Source: Stenotrophomonas maltophilia
GTDB lineage: Bacteria; Pseudomonadota; Gammaproteobacteria; Xanthomonadales; Xanthomonadaceae
DNA: 64,000 nucleotides
Direction of reading: 5' to 3'
Assembly: GCF_900186865.1 (NCBI RefSeq)
Contig: NZ_LT906480.1
Location: 2,870,001-2,934,000 of the forward strand
In this document: positions 26,695 through 35,466 of the stretch, one piece after another
Numbering within the stretch: position 1 is the stretch's first letter
Layout: every line of letters begins with the position of its first letter
The notes under the pieces: model-generated
Seen by the model: only the letters and a program-made list of their open reading frames with translations
What the model was told of the DNA's origin: nothing
Database searches by the model: none
Translations under genes and position numbers: made by a program

Positions 26695-28127
26695 GCGTGC
26701 GGACAGTACGTTGTGGGTTGTTTGCCCTGCTGCTGCCGATGACGGCCTGCGTGTCCGGCCCCGACTATCACCTGCCGGCGAGCGCTGTCGCAGCCTCCCC
26801 ACGGGCGGCGCGGGCGTTCGTCTCGGGCCAGGAGGCATCGTTCAGCCACGACGCGCCACCGGATCGATGGTGGCAACTGTATGGCGACCCCCAGCTTGAC
26901 GCCTACGTACGCGATGCTCTGGCGGCCAATACCGACCTGCGCGCCGCCGATGCCAACCTCCGGCGCGCCAGCGCGACCGTGCTGGAGTACCGCGCGCGCG
27001 GTGCCGTGCAAGGGGACGTGGATGCATCGGGCACCCTCACCCATACCGGTGGCTACACCCAGGCGTCGGCCGCGCCGCAGTCGTACGCGCTGGGCCTCCA
27101 CCTCTCCTATCCGCTGGATCTCGCAGGTGGCATCCGCCGCGGCATCGAAGCCGCCAACGCGGACGCGGAGGCTGTCGCTGCGGCACGCGACCAGGTCCGC
27201 GTGGTCGTCGCTGCTGCCGTCACCCGTGCCTATCTCCAGGTGTGCGCCAGCAATCACACGCTCGCCGCAACCCGGCAGGTGCTGGCGATACAGCGCGCCA
27301 CGCTGGAGGCAACCCGACGCCTTGCTGCCGGCGGGCGCGGAACGGACTTCGATGTCAGCCGTGCCGGTGCAGCCGTCAATCGCAGCGCGGCGGCGATACC
27401 GCACTTGCTGGCGGAACGGCAGGCCTCACTGTTCGAACTGGCCGCACTGATGGGCAAAGTCCCGGCAGACTATCCCAGGGAAGCAGAAGGGTGCCCACAG
27501 CCCCCTGAGCTGCAGCAAGCATTGCCGATCGGTGACGGCTGGCAGCTGCTCCAGCGGCGCCCTGACGTACGCGCAGCCGAACGCAGCCTGGCCGCCGCGA
27601 CTGCAATGATCGGTGTCGAGACGGCGGGTCTCTATCCGCAGATCACCCTGGGCGCCTCCTCGGGCGTGGCCGGCACACCGGCGCATCTGCTGTCGGCCGA
27701 CGGCTTCGGTGCGAGCATCGGTCCCGTGCTGTCATGGCACTGGCCCAACCGCCGCGTAGCCAAGGCCCGCATCGCGGCGGCCGGTGCCAATGCGGAGACC
27801 GCTCTCGCTTCCTTTGACGGAGTCGTGCTGAAGGCACTGCGCCAGACCGAGACCGCGCTTTCTGCCTGCACGCAGGAGCTTGAACGCGAGCGCAGCCTGG
27901 CGCACGCGCGTCGGGACGCAGCCCGGGCCACCGAACAGGCACAGCACCTCTACCGCTTCGGCAGGATCGATTTTCTAGACGTGCTTTCGGCCCAGGCGGA
28001 GCTGGCAGATGCGGAGTCCGCATTGGCCGCCTCGCGCGCGGAACGCATTGACCGGCAGATGGATCTTTTCGTGTCGTTGGGCGGAGGCTGGGCTGCAACG
28101 GATTCGGTCCCGGGCGGGGTCCAATGA
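26691..28127 (+). CDS. NodT-family outer-membrane efflux lipoprotein
   Basis: A 478-residue TolC-like outer-membrane factor of the NodT family. A lipobox-type signal (LLPMTACVSGPDY) precedes two outer-membrane-efflux repeats; RWWQLYGDPQLDAYVRDAL and QRRPDVRAAERSLAAATA are characteristic. GTG is the start codon, overlapping the previous stop. It closes the four-gene efflux operon; a pump for fusaric-acid-like or other aromatic compounds is the family expectation, not shown here. Confidence 0.92.
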   Translation: MSVRTVRCGLFALLLPMTACVSGPDYHLPASAVAASPRAARAFVSGQEASFSHDAPPDRWWQLYGDPQLDAYVRDALAANTDLRAADANLRRASATVLEYRARGAVQGDVDASGTLTHTGGYTQASAAPQSYALGLHLSYPLDLAGGIRRGIEAANADAEAVAAARDQVRVVVAAAVTRAYLQVCASNHTLAATRQVLAIQRATLEATRRLAAGGRGTDFDVSRAGAAVNRSAAAIPHLLAERQASLFELAALMGKVPADYPREAEGCPQPPELQQALPIGDGWQLLQRRPDVRAAERSLAAATAMIGVETAGLYPQITLGASSGVAGTPAHLLSADGFGASIGPVLSWHWPNRRVAKARIAAAGANAETALASFDGVVLKALRQTETALSACTQELERERSLAHARRDAARATEQAQHLYRFGRIDFLDVLSAQAELADAESALAASRAERIDRQMDLFVSLGGGWAATDSVPGGVQ

Positions 28128-28261
28128 CCCGTTGTCTGGCAACGACTGCAGGCCGCGCCGTCTGTTCAGGAAATTACCGCCTACACCCGCATTCATTCAC
28201 ATGGATTGCCCTATATTCCCGCCACAGCGCCGCATGCTGCGGCCATGACGGAGGCATCCCC

Positions 28262-28609
28262 ATGAAGACCACACGTTTGCTTGCCATCGCATTGAGCGCA
28301 GCCACCGCGTTGGCCGCGGCCCCCGCCTTCGCCGATCCGCCGCACCACGCCCGAGGCAACGGCCCGCCGCCGCACGCAGGCGGCCCGCACCACCGCGACG
28401 CGCCGCCGCCGGGCTGGCAGAAGAAGGCCTGGCGACGTGGCGAGCGCCTGCCGTGGGCCGAAGTGGACCGCCGCTACTGGGTGGACGACTACGCGCGCTA
28501 TGACCTGCGCGAGCCGGGCCGCGACCGGCGTTGGGTGCGCCAGTCCGATAGCGAGTACCTGCTGGTGGAGATCGCCACCGGGTTGATCATTGACGCGCTG
28601 CATCGCTGA
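28262..28609 (+). CDS. RcnB-family periplasmic protein
   Basis: A 115-residue exported protein. The signal peptide ends FADPPHH; a His/Pro/Gly-rich stretch (HHARGNGPPPHAGGPHH) follows, then the RcnB-like end: KKAWRRGERLPWAEVDRRYWVDDY and SDSEYLLVEIATGLIIDAL. RcnB modulates nickel/cobalt efflux in E. coli; here no rcnA neighbour is seen, so the metal role is open. Confidence 0.82.
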   Translation: MKTTRLLAIALSAATALAAAPAFADPPHHARGNGPPPHAGGPHHRDAPPPGWQKKAWRRGERLPWAEVDRRYWVDDYARYDLREPGRDRRWVRQSDSEYLLVEIATGLIIDALHR

Positions 28610-28658
28610 AGCGACCTGCAGCGTCCCACACTGAGCGATTTACCTCGGTGCAGACACC

Positions 28659-28976
28659 TTACGACCGGGGTCGCCCCGGTCGGCGGTGTTTGCGCCCACG
28701 GCGCCCCGCCTGCCTCCGTGGCCGCCCGGCATGCATGCCCTCCCGCAGTGCGGTACGCCCGCACATCAGCGCTGTGGCAAATAACCCCATCGCCACCAGT
28801 ATTTCGAATCCCCGATCACCAAAGAGCAGGCGGATGGAGACCTCCAGTGAGCACAGCCTGCCGCACCGCAGGCCCTGCTCGTCGAAGCCATAGATGAGCA
28901 CCAGTATGCCCATCAACGTGCACCACGCCATCAGGGCCAGGCTTGCGATAAATATGAAAGGACGGTGGATGCGCAT
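28659..28976 (-). CDS. Small membrane protein with basic tail
   Basis: A 105-residue protein with two membrane helices (FIFIASLALMAWCTLMGILVLIY cut at both ends, and GFEILVAMGLFATALM) and a strongly basic C-terminus. The last codons overlap a perfect 9-bp hairpin, CGACCGGGG-tcg-CCCCGGTCG at 28662-28682, which may also end transcription of the convergent gene before it. Family not recognised. Confidence 0.6.
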   Translation of the reverse strand: MRIHRPFIFIASLALMAWCTLMGILVLIYGFDEQGLRCGRLCSLEVSIRLLFGDRGFEILVAMGLFATALMCGRTALREGMHAGRPRRQAGRRGRKHRRPGRPRS

Positions 28977-28993
28977 GCGCTCGTCGCGGTCTT

Positions 28994-29317
28994 CTACGGT
29001 GATGTCCAGCGCGACGTTGCGAGCACGCGATCGGAAGCATCCAGCTCTACCGACCAGGCTTCGGTATCCAGGCCCAGCCGGTTCTCATACCACCATCGCT
29101 GCGCACAGCGACCACTGCATCCACTGCTCGCATAGCGCGCAAAGGGAACACCGGCGTGCTCCACCACGTCAGGGTGCCCCAGCGCCCGCAGTACCTCGGC
29201 CCTGCTCGCCCCGACCGGGACCGAGGCAAGCGCGTGGGAATGCCACGCTGAGATCGCCGAGCAACTGGCAACGTACGCCACGAACAGGCCGGCAAACCCC
29301 CACATCAGTGTCCTCAT
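28994..29317 (-). CDS. SmpA/BamE-like small exported protein
   Basis: A 107-residue protein with an N-terminal hydrophobic segment (MRTLMWGFAGLFVAYVASC, possible lipobox) and VPVGASRAEVLRALGHPD, the signature of the SmpA/OmlA fold (GMTxxEVxxxLGxP). Disulfide-type cysteines follow (SGCSGRCAQRWWYE). It lacks the rest of BamE and is probably a stand-alone envelope protein of unknown job. GGAGGGG precedes the chosen ATG at 29317. It lies 17 bp upstream of the small membrane gene at 28976 and is likely co-transcribed with it. Confidence 0.7.
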   Translation of the reverse strand: MRTLMWGFAGLFVAYVASCSAISAWHSHALASVPVGASRAEVLRALGHPDVVEHAGVPFARYASSGCSGRCAQRWWYENRLGLDTEAWSVELDASDRVLATSRWTSP

Positions 29318-29456
29318 TGACAGATCCCCTCCTGCGCCGCGCGCCCGCGCATCATCCGCGCAGACCTTCTTCAACGTCAAACCTCGACAAGCGGGTCTGT
29401 TGCGGCGCCCGGCATCCGTGCTAGCGTGCGCCGTCAAACTCTCCATGGGGTGCAGG

Positions 29457-30077
29457 ATGCGCAATGGAATGGGACGGAATCTGGTGATCGCCTGCATGGC
29501 CCTGGCTGTTGCCCCAGCGGCGGCAACAGCGGCCGCACCACCGGGTGATCGTGGGCAGGATTTCGTGCAGACACAGGCGATCGCCGCGCGCTGCCAGAAG
29601 AGCCTGCCCGGCCTGGAACTGCAGTTGCAGGAGGGCCGCAAGCACTGGCTGTCGACACTCGACGCCGCGCAACTGCAGGCCGCCGAGGCCTATGCCAGCA
29701 GCAAGGAAGGCAAGATTCTGGGAAAGAGCGTGGAGCGGGATGCCTCCCGCGCCTTCGGCCGCAATACCTTGTCCGCCGCAGCGACCTGCGTTGGCCTCCT
29801 CGCCGAGTACGGCCCGGCCCACCCGCTGCCTTCCGGCACGGCAATGCCGGCCGACCGGGTGCAGCACTACATGCTGCACTTTGCACCGATGGTGCTGGCC
29901 CGGCTGCAGTGCGCGCGCCTGGACGGCATCGACGTGGCCGCCCAGCCCGATGGCTCGGAAACCTGGCAGTACCGGGCATGCGGCCAGACCGAATCCGTGC
30001 GCATGGCCCCGCTCGGGCAGAGCTGGTCGATGAGCGATGCGGACCGCAATCGCCTGTTCGACGCACTGACCCGATAG
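29457..30077 (+). CDS. Exported protein of unknown function
   Basis: A 206-residue periplasmic protein with a signal peptide (VIACMALAVAPAAATAAA). The mature part is helical at first (QLQAAEAYASSKEGKILGKSV), then has a mixed domain with ARLQCARLDG and TWQYRACGQTESV; the cysteines at ARC, TCV, QC and ACG may pair. No family is recognised. Start codons at 29457 and 29469 are close alternatives. Confidence 0.65.
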   Translation: MRNGMGRNLVIACMALAVAPAAATAAAPPGDRGQDFVQTQAIAARCQKSLPGLELQLQEGRKHWLSTLDAAQLQAAEAYASSKEGKILGKSVERDASRAFGRNTLSAAATCVGLLAEYGPAHPLPSGTAMPADRVQHYMLHFAPMVLARLQCARLDGIDVAAQPDGSETWQYRACGQTESVRMAPLGQSWSMSDADRNRLFDALTR

Positions 30078-30108
30078 TCGGACGGCATTCCTCGGGGCAA
30101 CAGGAACC

Positions 30109-30561
30109 ATGTTTCCACCCACCACCTGGATCAAGTTGCGATCTGCCTTTCCATTGGCGGCCTGCACGGTGCTATGCGCCTGCGGCCTGGTGATGGACAG
30201 TTCGTTCGACACTCTGCGCGAGGCGCTTGACTCCGACATGGTGAACAAGGGATGGATTCCCGGCTGGGTGCCCCACGAGGCGACCGACCTGCGCGAGGTG
30301 CACGACCTCGACTCGAACACCAGCGCGCTGGCCTTCACCAAGCCCCCTGCGGTACTACTGCAGCTGCCTGCGGATTGCCAGGCAACGACATTCAGTAACA
30401 GCGATCCTGTTGCGTTCGATCGATACTGGTGGCCGGGCGACGGGACGCTCAAGTCGTCGTACCGCGTCTTTCGCTGCGCGCCCGAATCCGGAAAATCAGT
30501 CTTCGTGGCCATCAACAGGGCCGAAGACCACGTGCTCTTCTGGCGAACCTACGCGCGGTGA
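30109..30561 (+). CDS. Putative lipoprotein of unknown function
   Basis: A 150-residue protein with a signal segment ending VLCACG, a possible lipobox. The mature domain starts FDTLREALDSDMVNKGWIPGWVP, which suggests a membrane-proximal helix followed by a small beta domain. It stands 32 bp after the previous gene and 36 bp before the next on the same strand, probably one transcript of small envelope genes. Confidence 0.65.
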   Translation: MFPPTTWIKLRSAFPLAACTVLCACGLVMDSSFDTLREALDSDMVNKGWIPGWVPHEATDLREVHDLDSNTSALAFTKPPAVLLQLPADCQATTFSNSDPVAFDRYWWPGDGTLKSSYRVFRCAPESGKSVFVAINRAEDHVLFWRTYAR

Positions 30562-30596
30562 TGCGCCCGCGCCACTTCACTCCTCTTCAGGACACC

Positions 30597-31127
30597 ATGA
30601 TGCCCAACGCACGCGCACGCTTCGTCGCCCTCGCCCTGTTGCTTCCGGCGTGGCTGCCGGCCTACGCCACGCAGAATGCCCCCGCCGACGTCAAGGCGAT
30701 CGAACAGGTGGTCGAAGCGTTCCGCACCTCGCTGATCAACAAGGACAAGCCGACCTACATGGGCCTGTTCTTCTCGGACAAACCAGAAGACATCGGCTGG
30801 CAGTTCGTTTCCGAGGACGTGCGCCTGCAGGACATCCGCAAGGCCAAGCCCGATGCAATCAAGGCACGGCAGATTCCTGCAAACAACTTCATCGCGCTGA
30901 TCGACGGGGCGGTGGCCTCGCCGAAGCCGAAGGAAGAGAAGTTCTCCAACACGAAGATCGAGACGGATGGTGATGTGGCTTCGGTCTCGTTTGACTACAG
31001 CTTCCACGACGATGGGGTGAAGACCAACTGGGGCAAGGAAATGTGGCAGCTGATCCGCACCGAACAGGGCTGGAAGATCTTCTCGGTGATCTACTCGGTC
31101 CGCGATTCACGCAGCCCGGCCGATTGA
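30597..31127 (+). CDS. Exported NTF2/SnoaL-like protein
   Basis: A 176-residue protein with a signal peptide (cut after AYA) and a domain like the NTF2/SnoaL fold: IEQVVEAFRTSLINKDKPTY forms the first helices and DVASVSFDYSFHDDG plus MWQLIRTEQGWKIFSVIYS the curved sheet. Such domains bind small ligands or act as enzymes; no catalytic residues can be named. ATG at 30597 or 30600. Confidence 0.7.
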   Translation: MMPNARARFVALALLLPAWLPAYATQNAPADVKAIEQVVEAFRTSLINKDKPTYMGLFFSDKPEDIGWQFVSEDVRLQDIRKAKPDAIKARQIPANNFIALIDGAVASPKPKEEKFSNTKIETDGDVASVSFDYSFHDDGVKTNWGKEMWQLIRTEQGWKIFSVIYSVRDSRSPAD

Positions 31128-31231
31128 ACGTCGCTTGATGGGGCCGAACCCAGGCCGCGATCCATTCAGCAAGGGCATTGGCATTCGGCCAGCGATCGGG
31201 CAGAGTTCGGCCACGCGCAAGGACGCATGCC

Positions 31232-31906
31232 ATGACCCGCCTGCTGATCATCGAAGACAACCCCGAGCTGGTGGCCAACCTGTATGCCTTCTTTGAACCG
31301 CTGGGCTACGTCCTGGACGACGCCCGCGACGGCGCCAGCGGACTGCGCCGGGCCACGCAAGACGACTACGACGCCATCCTGCTGGACCTGATGCTGCCGC
31401 GGCTGGACGGCATGACGCTGTGCCAGAAGCTGCGCCAGGAGTTCCAGAACCCGGTGCCGATCCTGATGCTGACCGCGCGCGATCCGGTCGAAGACCGCGT
31501 GCAGGGCCTGGCCCTGGGCGCGGATGACTATCTGGTCAAACCGTTCTCGCTGACGGAACTGGATGCGCGGATCAAGGCCCTGGTACGACGGGCGCAGGGT
31601 CGCCAGGTCCAGAGCGTGCTGGCGTGGAAGGACCTGCAGGTGGACACGCGCTCGCCACAAGCCTGGCGGCAAGGCCGCTGCATTGCGCTGACGCCCACGT
31701 CGCACAAGTTGCTGATGTGCCTGGTGCGTGCGGCGCCGGCCGTGGTGCGCAAGCAGGAAATGGAGTACCTGGTCTGGGGCGACGAGCCACCGGACAGCGG
31801 CGCGCTGCGAACCCACATCCATGAGCTGCGCCTGCAGGTGGACCGCAGCTTCGACACCGCGCTGATCACCACGGTGCACAGCGTCGGCTGGCGCATGCAG
31901 GCGTGA
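31232..31906 (+). CDS. OmpR-family response regulator
   Basis: A 224-residue DNA-binding response regulator. The receiver holds the acidic pair IIEDN, the phospho-acceptor in ILLDLMLPRLDG near residue 52, and the lysine in YLVKPFSLTELDARI. The C-terminal winged helix (TPTSHKLLMCLVRAAPAVVRKQEMEYLVW; LRTHIHELRLQVDR) is of OmpR/PhoB type. It overlaps the histidine kinase by GTGA. Downstream dgkA and a lipid A phosphoethanolamine transferase suggest a PmrAB/ColRS-like envelope-stress role. Confidence 0.92.
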   Translation: MTRLLIIEDNPELVANLYAFFEPLGYVLDDARDGASGLRRATQDDYDAILLDLMLPRLDGMTLCQKLRQEFQNPVPILMLTARDPVEDRVQGLALGADDYLVKPFSLTELDARIKALVRRAQGRQVQSVLAWKDLQVDTRSPQAWRQGRCIALTPTSHKLLMCLVRAAPAVVRKQEMEYLVWGDEPPDSGALRTHIHELRLQVDRSFDTALITTVHSVGWRMQA

Positions 31907-33135
31907 CCCGTGCCTCCCTCTACCGCCGCCTGAGCCTGCGCACCCGCATCACGATCTCGTTCGTGCTGTTGATGGCCGGTGCCATGGGCTTCATCGTACT
32001 GGCCGAACAGGTGGACTACGACCAGGTCCGGGCCGCTGTCGTCGCGCGGACCCAGGACAATGAAGTACGCCGCCTGCAGGACGAACTCGCCCGTGGTCGG
32101 CGTCCCGACCTGCCCTCCGGCAGCGCACTGTTCGATGCCCAGGACGTGCCTGTCGTGCTGCGCCAATATGGCCCGGGATATCACGGCGAAGCAGCACCCA
32201 ACGAGTGGCACCTGCGCGTGTTCGACAGTGCCGGCCAACGTTACTACCTACTGCAGGACGCAGCCCCCTATGGCTATCTGGAATACCTGATCAATGCCTT
32301 TGCGGCACTGGTCATTTCGATCTGCGTGCTTGGCGCCTTCCTGATCGGTCGCAAGGTCGCGACCCACGTCATCGCGCCCATCACACGATTGGCCGATGCG
32401 GTGCAGGACGGCCACAAGCCCTTTCCCTACCAGGACGCACGCGATGAGATCGGCGTGCTCGCGCGCGCCTTTGCCCGCCATAGTGACGAGCTCGAACGGT
32501 TCCTGCATCGCGAACAGTGCTTCAGCGGCGATGCCAGCCACGAGCTGCGCACGCCCCTGGCCATCATCGGTGGTGCTGCCGAGACGCTGGCCTGCCAGCT
32601 TCCGGCCGACAGCCACCTGGTTCCCAGTGCCGAGCGCATCCTGCGCACCACCCAGGAGATGCAGCGCCAGCTGACCTGCCTGCTGCTGCTCTCTCGCGCC
32701 CCCAGCACCGTGCCACGCAACGAGGTGGCCCTGCGTGCGCTGGTTGAATGCTGCATGGATCGCTGCCAGCCCTGGCTTTCCGGCAAGCCGGTGATCGTTG
32801 CGTTTGATGCCCGGCATGACACCGTGCTGCACACCAACGCGGATCTTGCGCACAGCGTGATCTGGAACCTTCTGCGCAACGCCTGCCAGTACACCGAAAG
32901 CGGCGAAGTCCGGATCACCCTCCACGACGCCGCACTCATCGTCGCCGACACGGGGCCCGGCCTGCCCTCCAGTATCGATCCACAGCTGTTCCAGCGCTTC
33001 GTGCCCGGTAGCGTGCACAGCGGCGAGGGGCTGGGGTTGTCGATCGTGCAGCGCATCGTCGAGCACCTGGGTTGGAGGATGACGGTGCATTCATCGCAGC
33101 AGGGATGCCGGTTCAGCCTGGAGTGGCCCCTCTGA
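31903..33135 (+). CDS. Sensor histidine kinase
   Basis: A 410-residue membrane kinase. The first membrane segment is at about residues 17-37, a periplasmic sensor region of roughly 90 residues follows, and the second segment (ALVISICVLGAFLIGRKV) is at about 135-155, then a HAMP-like linker. The H-box is GDASHELRTPLAIIGG, the N-box HSVIWNLLRNACQYT, and the ATP lid shows VADTGPGLP and GEGLGLSIVQRI. GTG start overlapping the regulator stop. The signal sensed is unknown. Confidence 0.92.
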   Translation: MTRASLYRRLSLRTRITISFVLLMAGAMGFIVLAEQVDYDQVRAAVVARTQDNEVRRLQDELARGRRPDLPSGSALFDAQDVPVVLRQYGPGYHGEAAPNEWHLRVFDSAGQRYYLLQDAAPYGYLEYLINAFAALVISICVLGAFLIGRKVATHVIAPITRLADAVQDGHKPFPYQDARDEIGVLARAFARHSDELERFLHREQCFSGDASHELRTPLAIIGGAAETLACQLPADSHLVPSAERILRTTQEMQRQLTCLLLLSRAPSTVPRNEVALRALVECCMDRCQPWLSGKPVIVAFDARHDTVLHTNADLAHSVIWNLLRNACQYTESGEVRITLHDAALIVADTGPGLPSSIDPQLFQRFVPGSVHSGEGLGLSIVQRIVEHLGWRMTVHSSQQGCRFSLEWPL

Positions 33136-33194
33136 CGATTTCCTGACGCACGCGTGCACATGCTGGGGATTGCTCACTTCACGGCGGAAACCGC

Positions 33195-33581
33195 ATGCAG
33201 CACCCCAAGGACAGCGGCAAGTACCCGCATGGGAAGACCGGCCTGAGCCGCATCTTCCACACCCTCATCCATTCGCGTGATGGCTTCGTCGCCACCTTCC
33301 GCGGCGAGGCTGCCTTTCGCCAGCTGCTGCTTCTGCACGCGCTGTTGATCATTGCAGCGTTCGTACTGGACATCAGCGCGGTCGAGCGCGCGATAGTGCT
33401 TGCGGTCTGCTTCATCAGCCTGCTGGTGGAACTGCTCAACTCGGCGATCGAAGCGGTGGTTGATCGCATCTCCCTGGAACAGCATCCCCTGTCAAAGAAC
33501 GCCAAGGATATGGGCAGCGCCGCGCAGACCACCGCACTGTTGATGGTGGGCGCGGTGTGGGGCGTGATCCTGCTGGGCTAG
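33195..33581 (+). CDS. dgkA: Diacylglycerol kinase DgkA
   Basis: A 128-residue trimeric inner-membrane diacylglycerol kinase that recycles diacylglycerol to phosphatidate. It has the family signature ELLNSAIEAVVDRIS with the catalytic glutamate, then LSKNAKDMGSAAQ. Three membrane helices are visible. Diacylglycerol arises when phosphatidylethanolamine donates its head group, so its place just before a phosphoethanolamine transferase gene makes metabolic sense. Confidence 0.95.
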   Translation: MQHPKDSGKYPHGKTGLSRIFHTLIHSRDGFVATFRGEAAFRQLLLLHALLIIAAFVLDISAVERAIVLAVCFISLLVELLNSAIEAVVDRISLEQHPLSKNAKDMGSAAQTTALLMVGAVWGVILLG

Positions 33582-33654
33582 TCCGCCCAACCTGACAACT
33601 TCCTGATAAAGCGGTTTCGATACTGCGCGCACTCCCGCTCCACGGAACCTGCTC

Positions 33655-35466
33655 GTGCGTCAATGCCGCCGTTTTCCACGGCCCCATCCGATCGTTCTGG
33701 TCTGGGCCGTCGCACTGTTCTTCACCACGATTGGAAACATCGCCCTCTGGAAGACGCTGTGGGGGCTGGTCGACCTCAACAGCGTGCGCAGCGTGCTGTT
33801 CCTGGCCAGCCTGCCGGTGGTGCTGTTCTGCCTGTTCAACCTGATGCTGACGCCACTGCTGGCACTGCCATTCCTGCGCAGGCCGCTGCTGGTGCTGCTC
33901 GTTGTCGTCAGCGCCGCCTGCAGCTACTTCATGCTGCACTACAACGTGCTGATCGATCGCAGCATGGTGCAGAACGTGTTCGAGACCAACCAGGCCGAAC
34001 TGAACGCCTATCTGTCGCTGCCACTACTGTTGACCCTGCTGGCGCTGGGCGTGCTGCCTGCTGCCGGGCTCGCCCTGGTGCGCACCACCAGCGGGGCCGG
34101 CTCGATACGTTCGCTGCTGGTGTGGCCGGCCAGCGCTCTGGCGTCATTGCTGGTACTGCTGGCAATCGGCTTCGCGTTCTACAAGGACTACTCCTCGCTG
34201 CTGCGCAACAACCGCTATCTCCGTGACCAGGTGCTGCCGTTGAATGTCGTGCGCCATACCCACGGTTATCTGAAAGGCCTCTACAGCGCCCGCCAGCAAC
34301 CCTTGCGCCCGATCGGCATGGACGCACGGCGCGTACCGGGCCCGCGTCCGAAGCTTGTGGTCATGGTCGTCGGCGAGACCGCGCGATCACAGAACTTCCA
34401 GCTCAACGGCTACCCACGCGCGACCAATCCCCGGCTATCGCGCAAGGAAGGCGTCATCAGCTTCAGTGATGTTTCCTCATGCGGAACCGCAACGGCGATC
34501 TCGGTGCCTTGCATGTTCTCGCAGATGACCCGCCGCCAGTATGACGATGTACGCGCAGCGACCGAGGAGAACGTGCTCGACATCCTGCAGCGCACGGGCA
34601 TCAGCGTGCTCTGGCGCAACAACAACAACGGTGGCTGCAAAGGCGTGTGCGAACGCGTGCCGACCGAGGACATGCCCGCGCTGAAGGTGGCCGGCCAATG
34701 TGTCAATGCCGACGGCACCTGCTATGACGAGGTGCTGCTGCATCAGCTCGGTACACGCATTGACGCCATGAACGGTGACGCCCTGGTCGTGCTGCACCAG
34801 CTTGGCAGCCACGGCCCGACCTACTTCGAACGCTACCCGGCACAGTCGCGGGCATTCAGTCCGACCTGCGACAGCAACCAGATCCAGCAGTGCAGCAACG
34901 AGGCGCTGGTCAACACCTATGACAACACCCTGGTCCACACCGACCGCATGCTTGGCAGGACCATCGACCTGCTGCAGGGCTATTCGGACCAGCGTGATGT
35001 CGCGCTGATCTATGTGTCAGACCATGGCGAGTCGCTCGGCGAACGTGGCATGTACCTTCACGGCACGCCTTACTTCATCGCGCCGCGCGAGCAGACCCAG
35101 GTGCCGATGGTGATGTGGTTCTCACCGGAGTTCAGCCGCAACGCGGGCGTGGACCTGGCCTGCCTGCGCGGGATTGCCCTGCACCGGGCGCACAGCCACG
35201 ACAATGTCTTCCACTCACTGCTGGGCCTGTTCGGGGTCAACAGCACGGTGTACCAGCCCGATCTGGATGTCTTCGCCGGCTGCCGCGCGTCGGCTTCGCC
35301 GGCTGTGGCCACCTCGCCAGCCAAAGAACGGCGCCGGTTGATGCCGGTCGCTGCCCGGAACGTGGCGCGTTACTGCGCCGCCAGGGCGAAATCCAGACCC
35401 GCACACACCGCCGCCACCTGGGCGTCGTTGCACTCCTGCGGGTTGGTGCGCGGGCTGTCCGGGTAG
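33655..35466 (+). CDS. eptA: Lipid A phosphoethanolamine transferase (EptA-like)
   Basis: Moves phosphoethanolamine from phosphatidylethanolamine to lipid A, lowering negative charge and giving cationic-peptide resistance. Five N-terminal membrane helices (to about residue 190) carry a periplasmic sulfatase-fold domain: VVGETARSQNFQLNGYPR, the nucleophile threonine in SSCGTATAISVPCMFSQ, and YVSDHGESLGERGMYLHG with metal ligands. GTG start. At 603 residues it is about 60 longer than usual: the family normally ends near DLDVFAGC, and the extra part overlaps the convergent carboxypeptidase gene by 97 bp, which suggests a lost stop codon or a small frameshift. Confidence 0.92.
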   Translation: MRQCRRFPRPHPIVLVWAVALFFTTIGNIALWKTLWGLVDLNSVRSVLFLASLPVVLFCLFNLMLTPLLALPFLRRPLLVLLVVVSAACSYFMLHYNVLIDRSMVQNVFETNQAELNAYLSLPLLLTLLALGVLPAAGLALVRTTSGAGSIRSLLVWPASALASLLVLLAIGFAFYKDYSSLLRNNRYLRDQVLPLNVVRHTHGYLKGLYSARQQPLRPIGMDARRVPGPRPKLVVMVVGETARSQNFQLNGYPRATNPRLSRKEGVISFSDVSSCGTATAISVPCMFSQMTRRQYDDVRAATEENVLDILQRTGISVLWRNNNNGGCKGVCERVPTEDMPALKVAGQCVNADGTCYDEVLLHQLGTRIDAMNGDALVVLHQLGSHGPTYFERYPAQSRAFSPTCDSNQIQQCSNEALVNTYDNTLVHTDRMLGRTIDLLQGYSDQRDVALIYVSDHGESLGERGMYLHGTPYFIAPREQTQVPMVMWFSPEFSRNAGVDLACLRGIALHRAHSHDNVFHSLLGLFGVNSTVYQPDLDVFAGCRASASPAVATSPAKERRRLMPVAARNVARYCAARAKSRPAHTAATWASLHSCGLVRGLSG

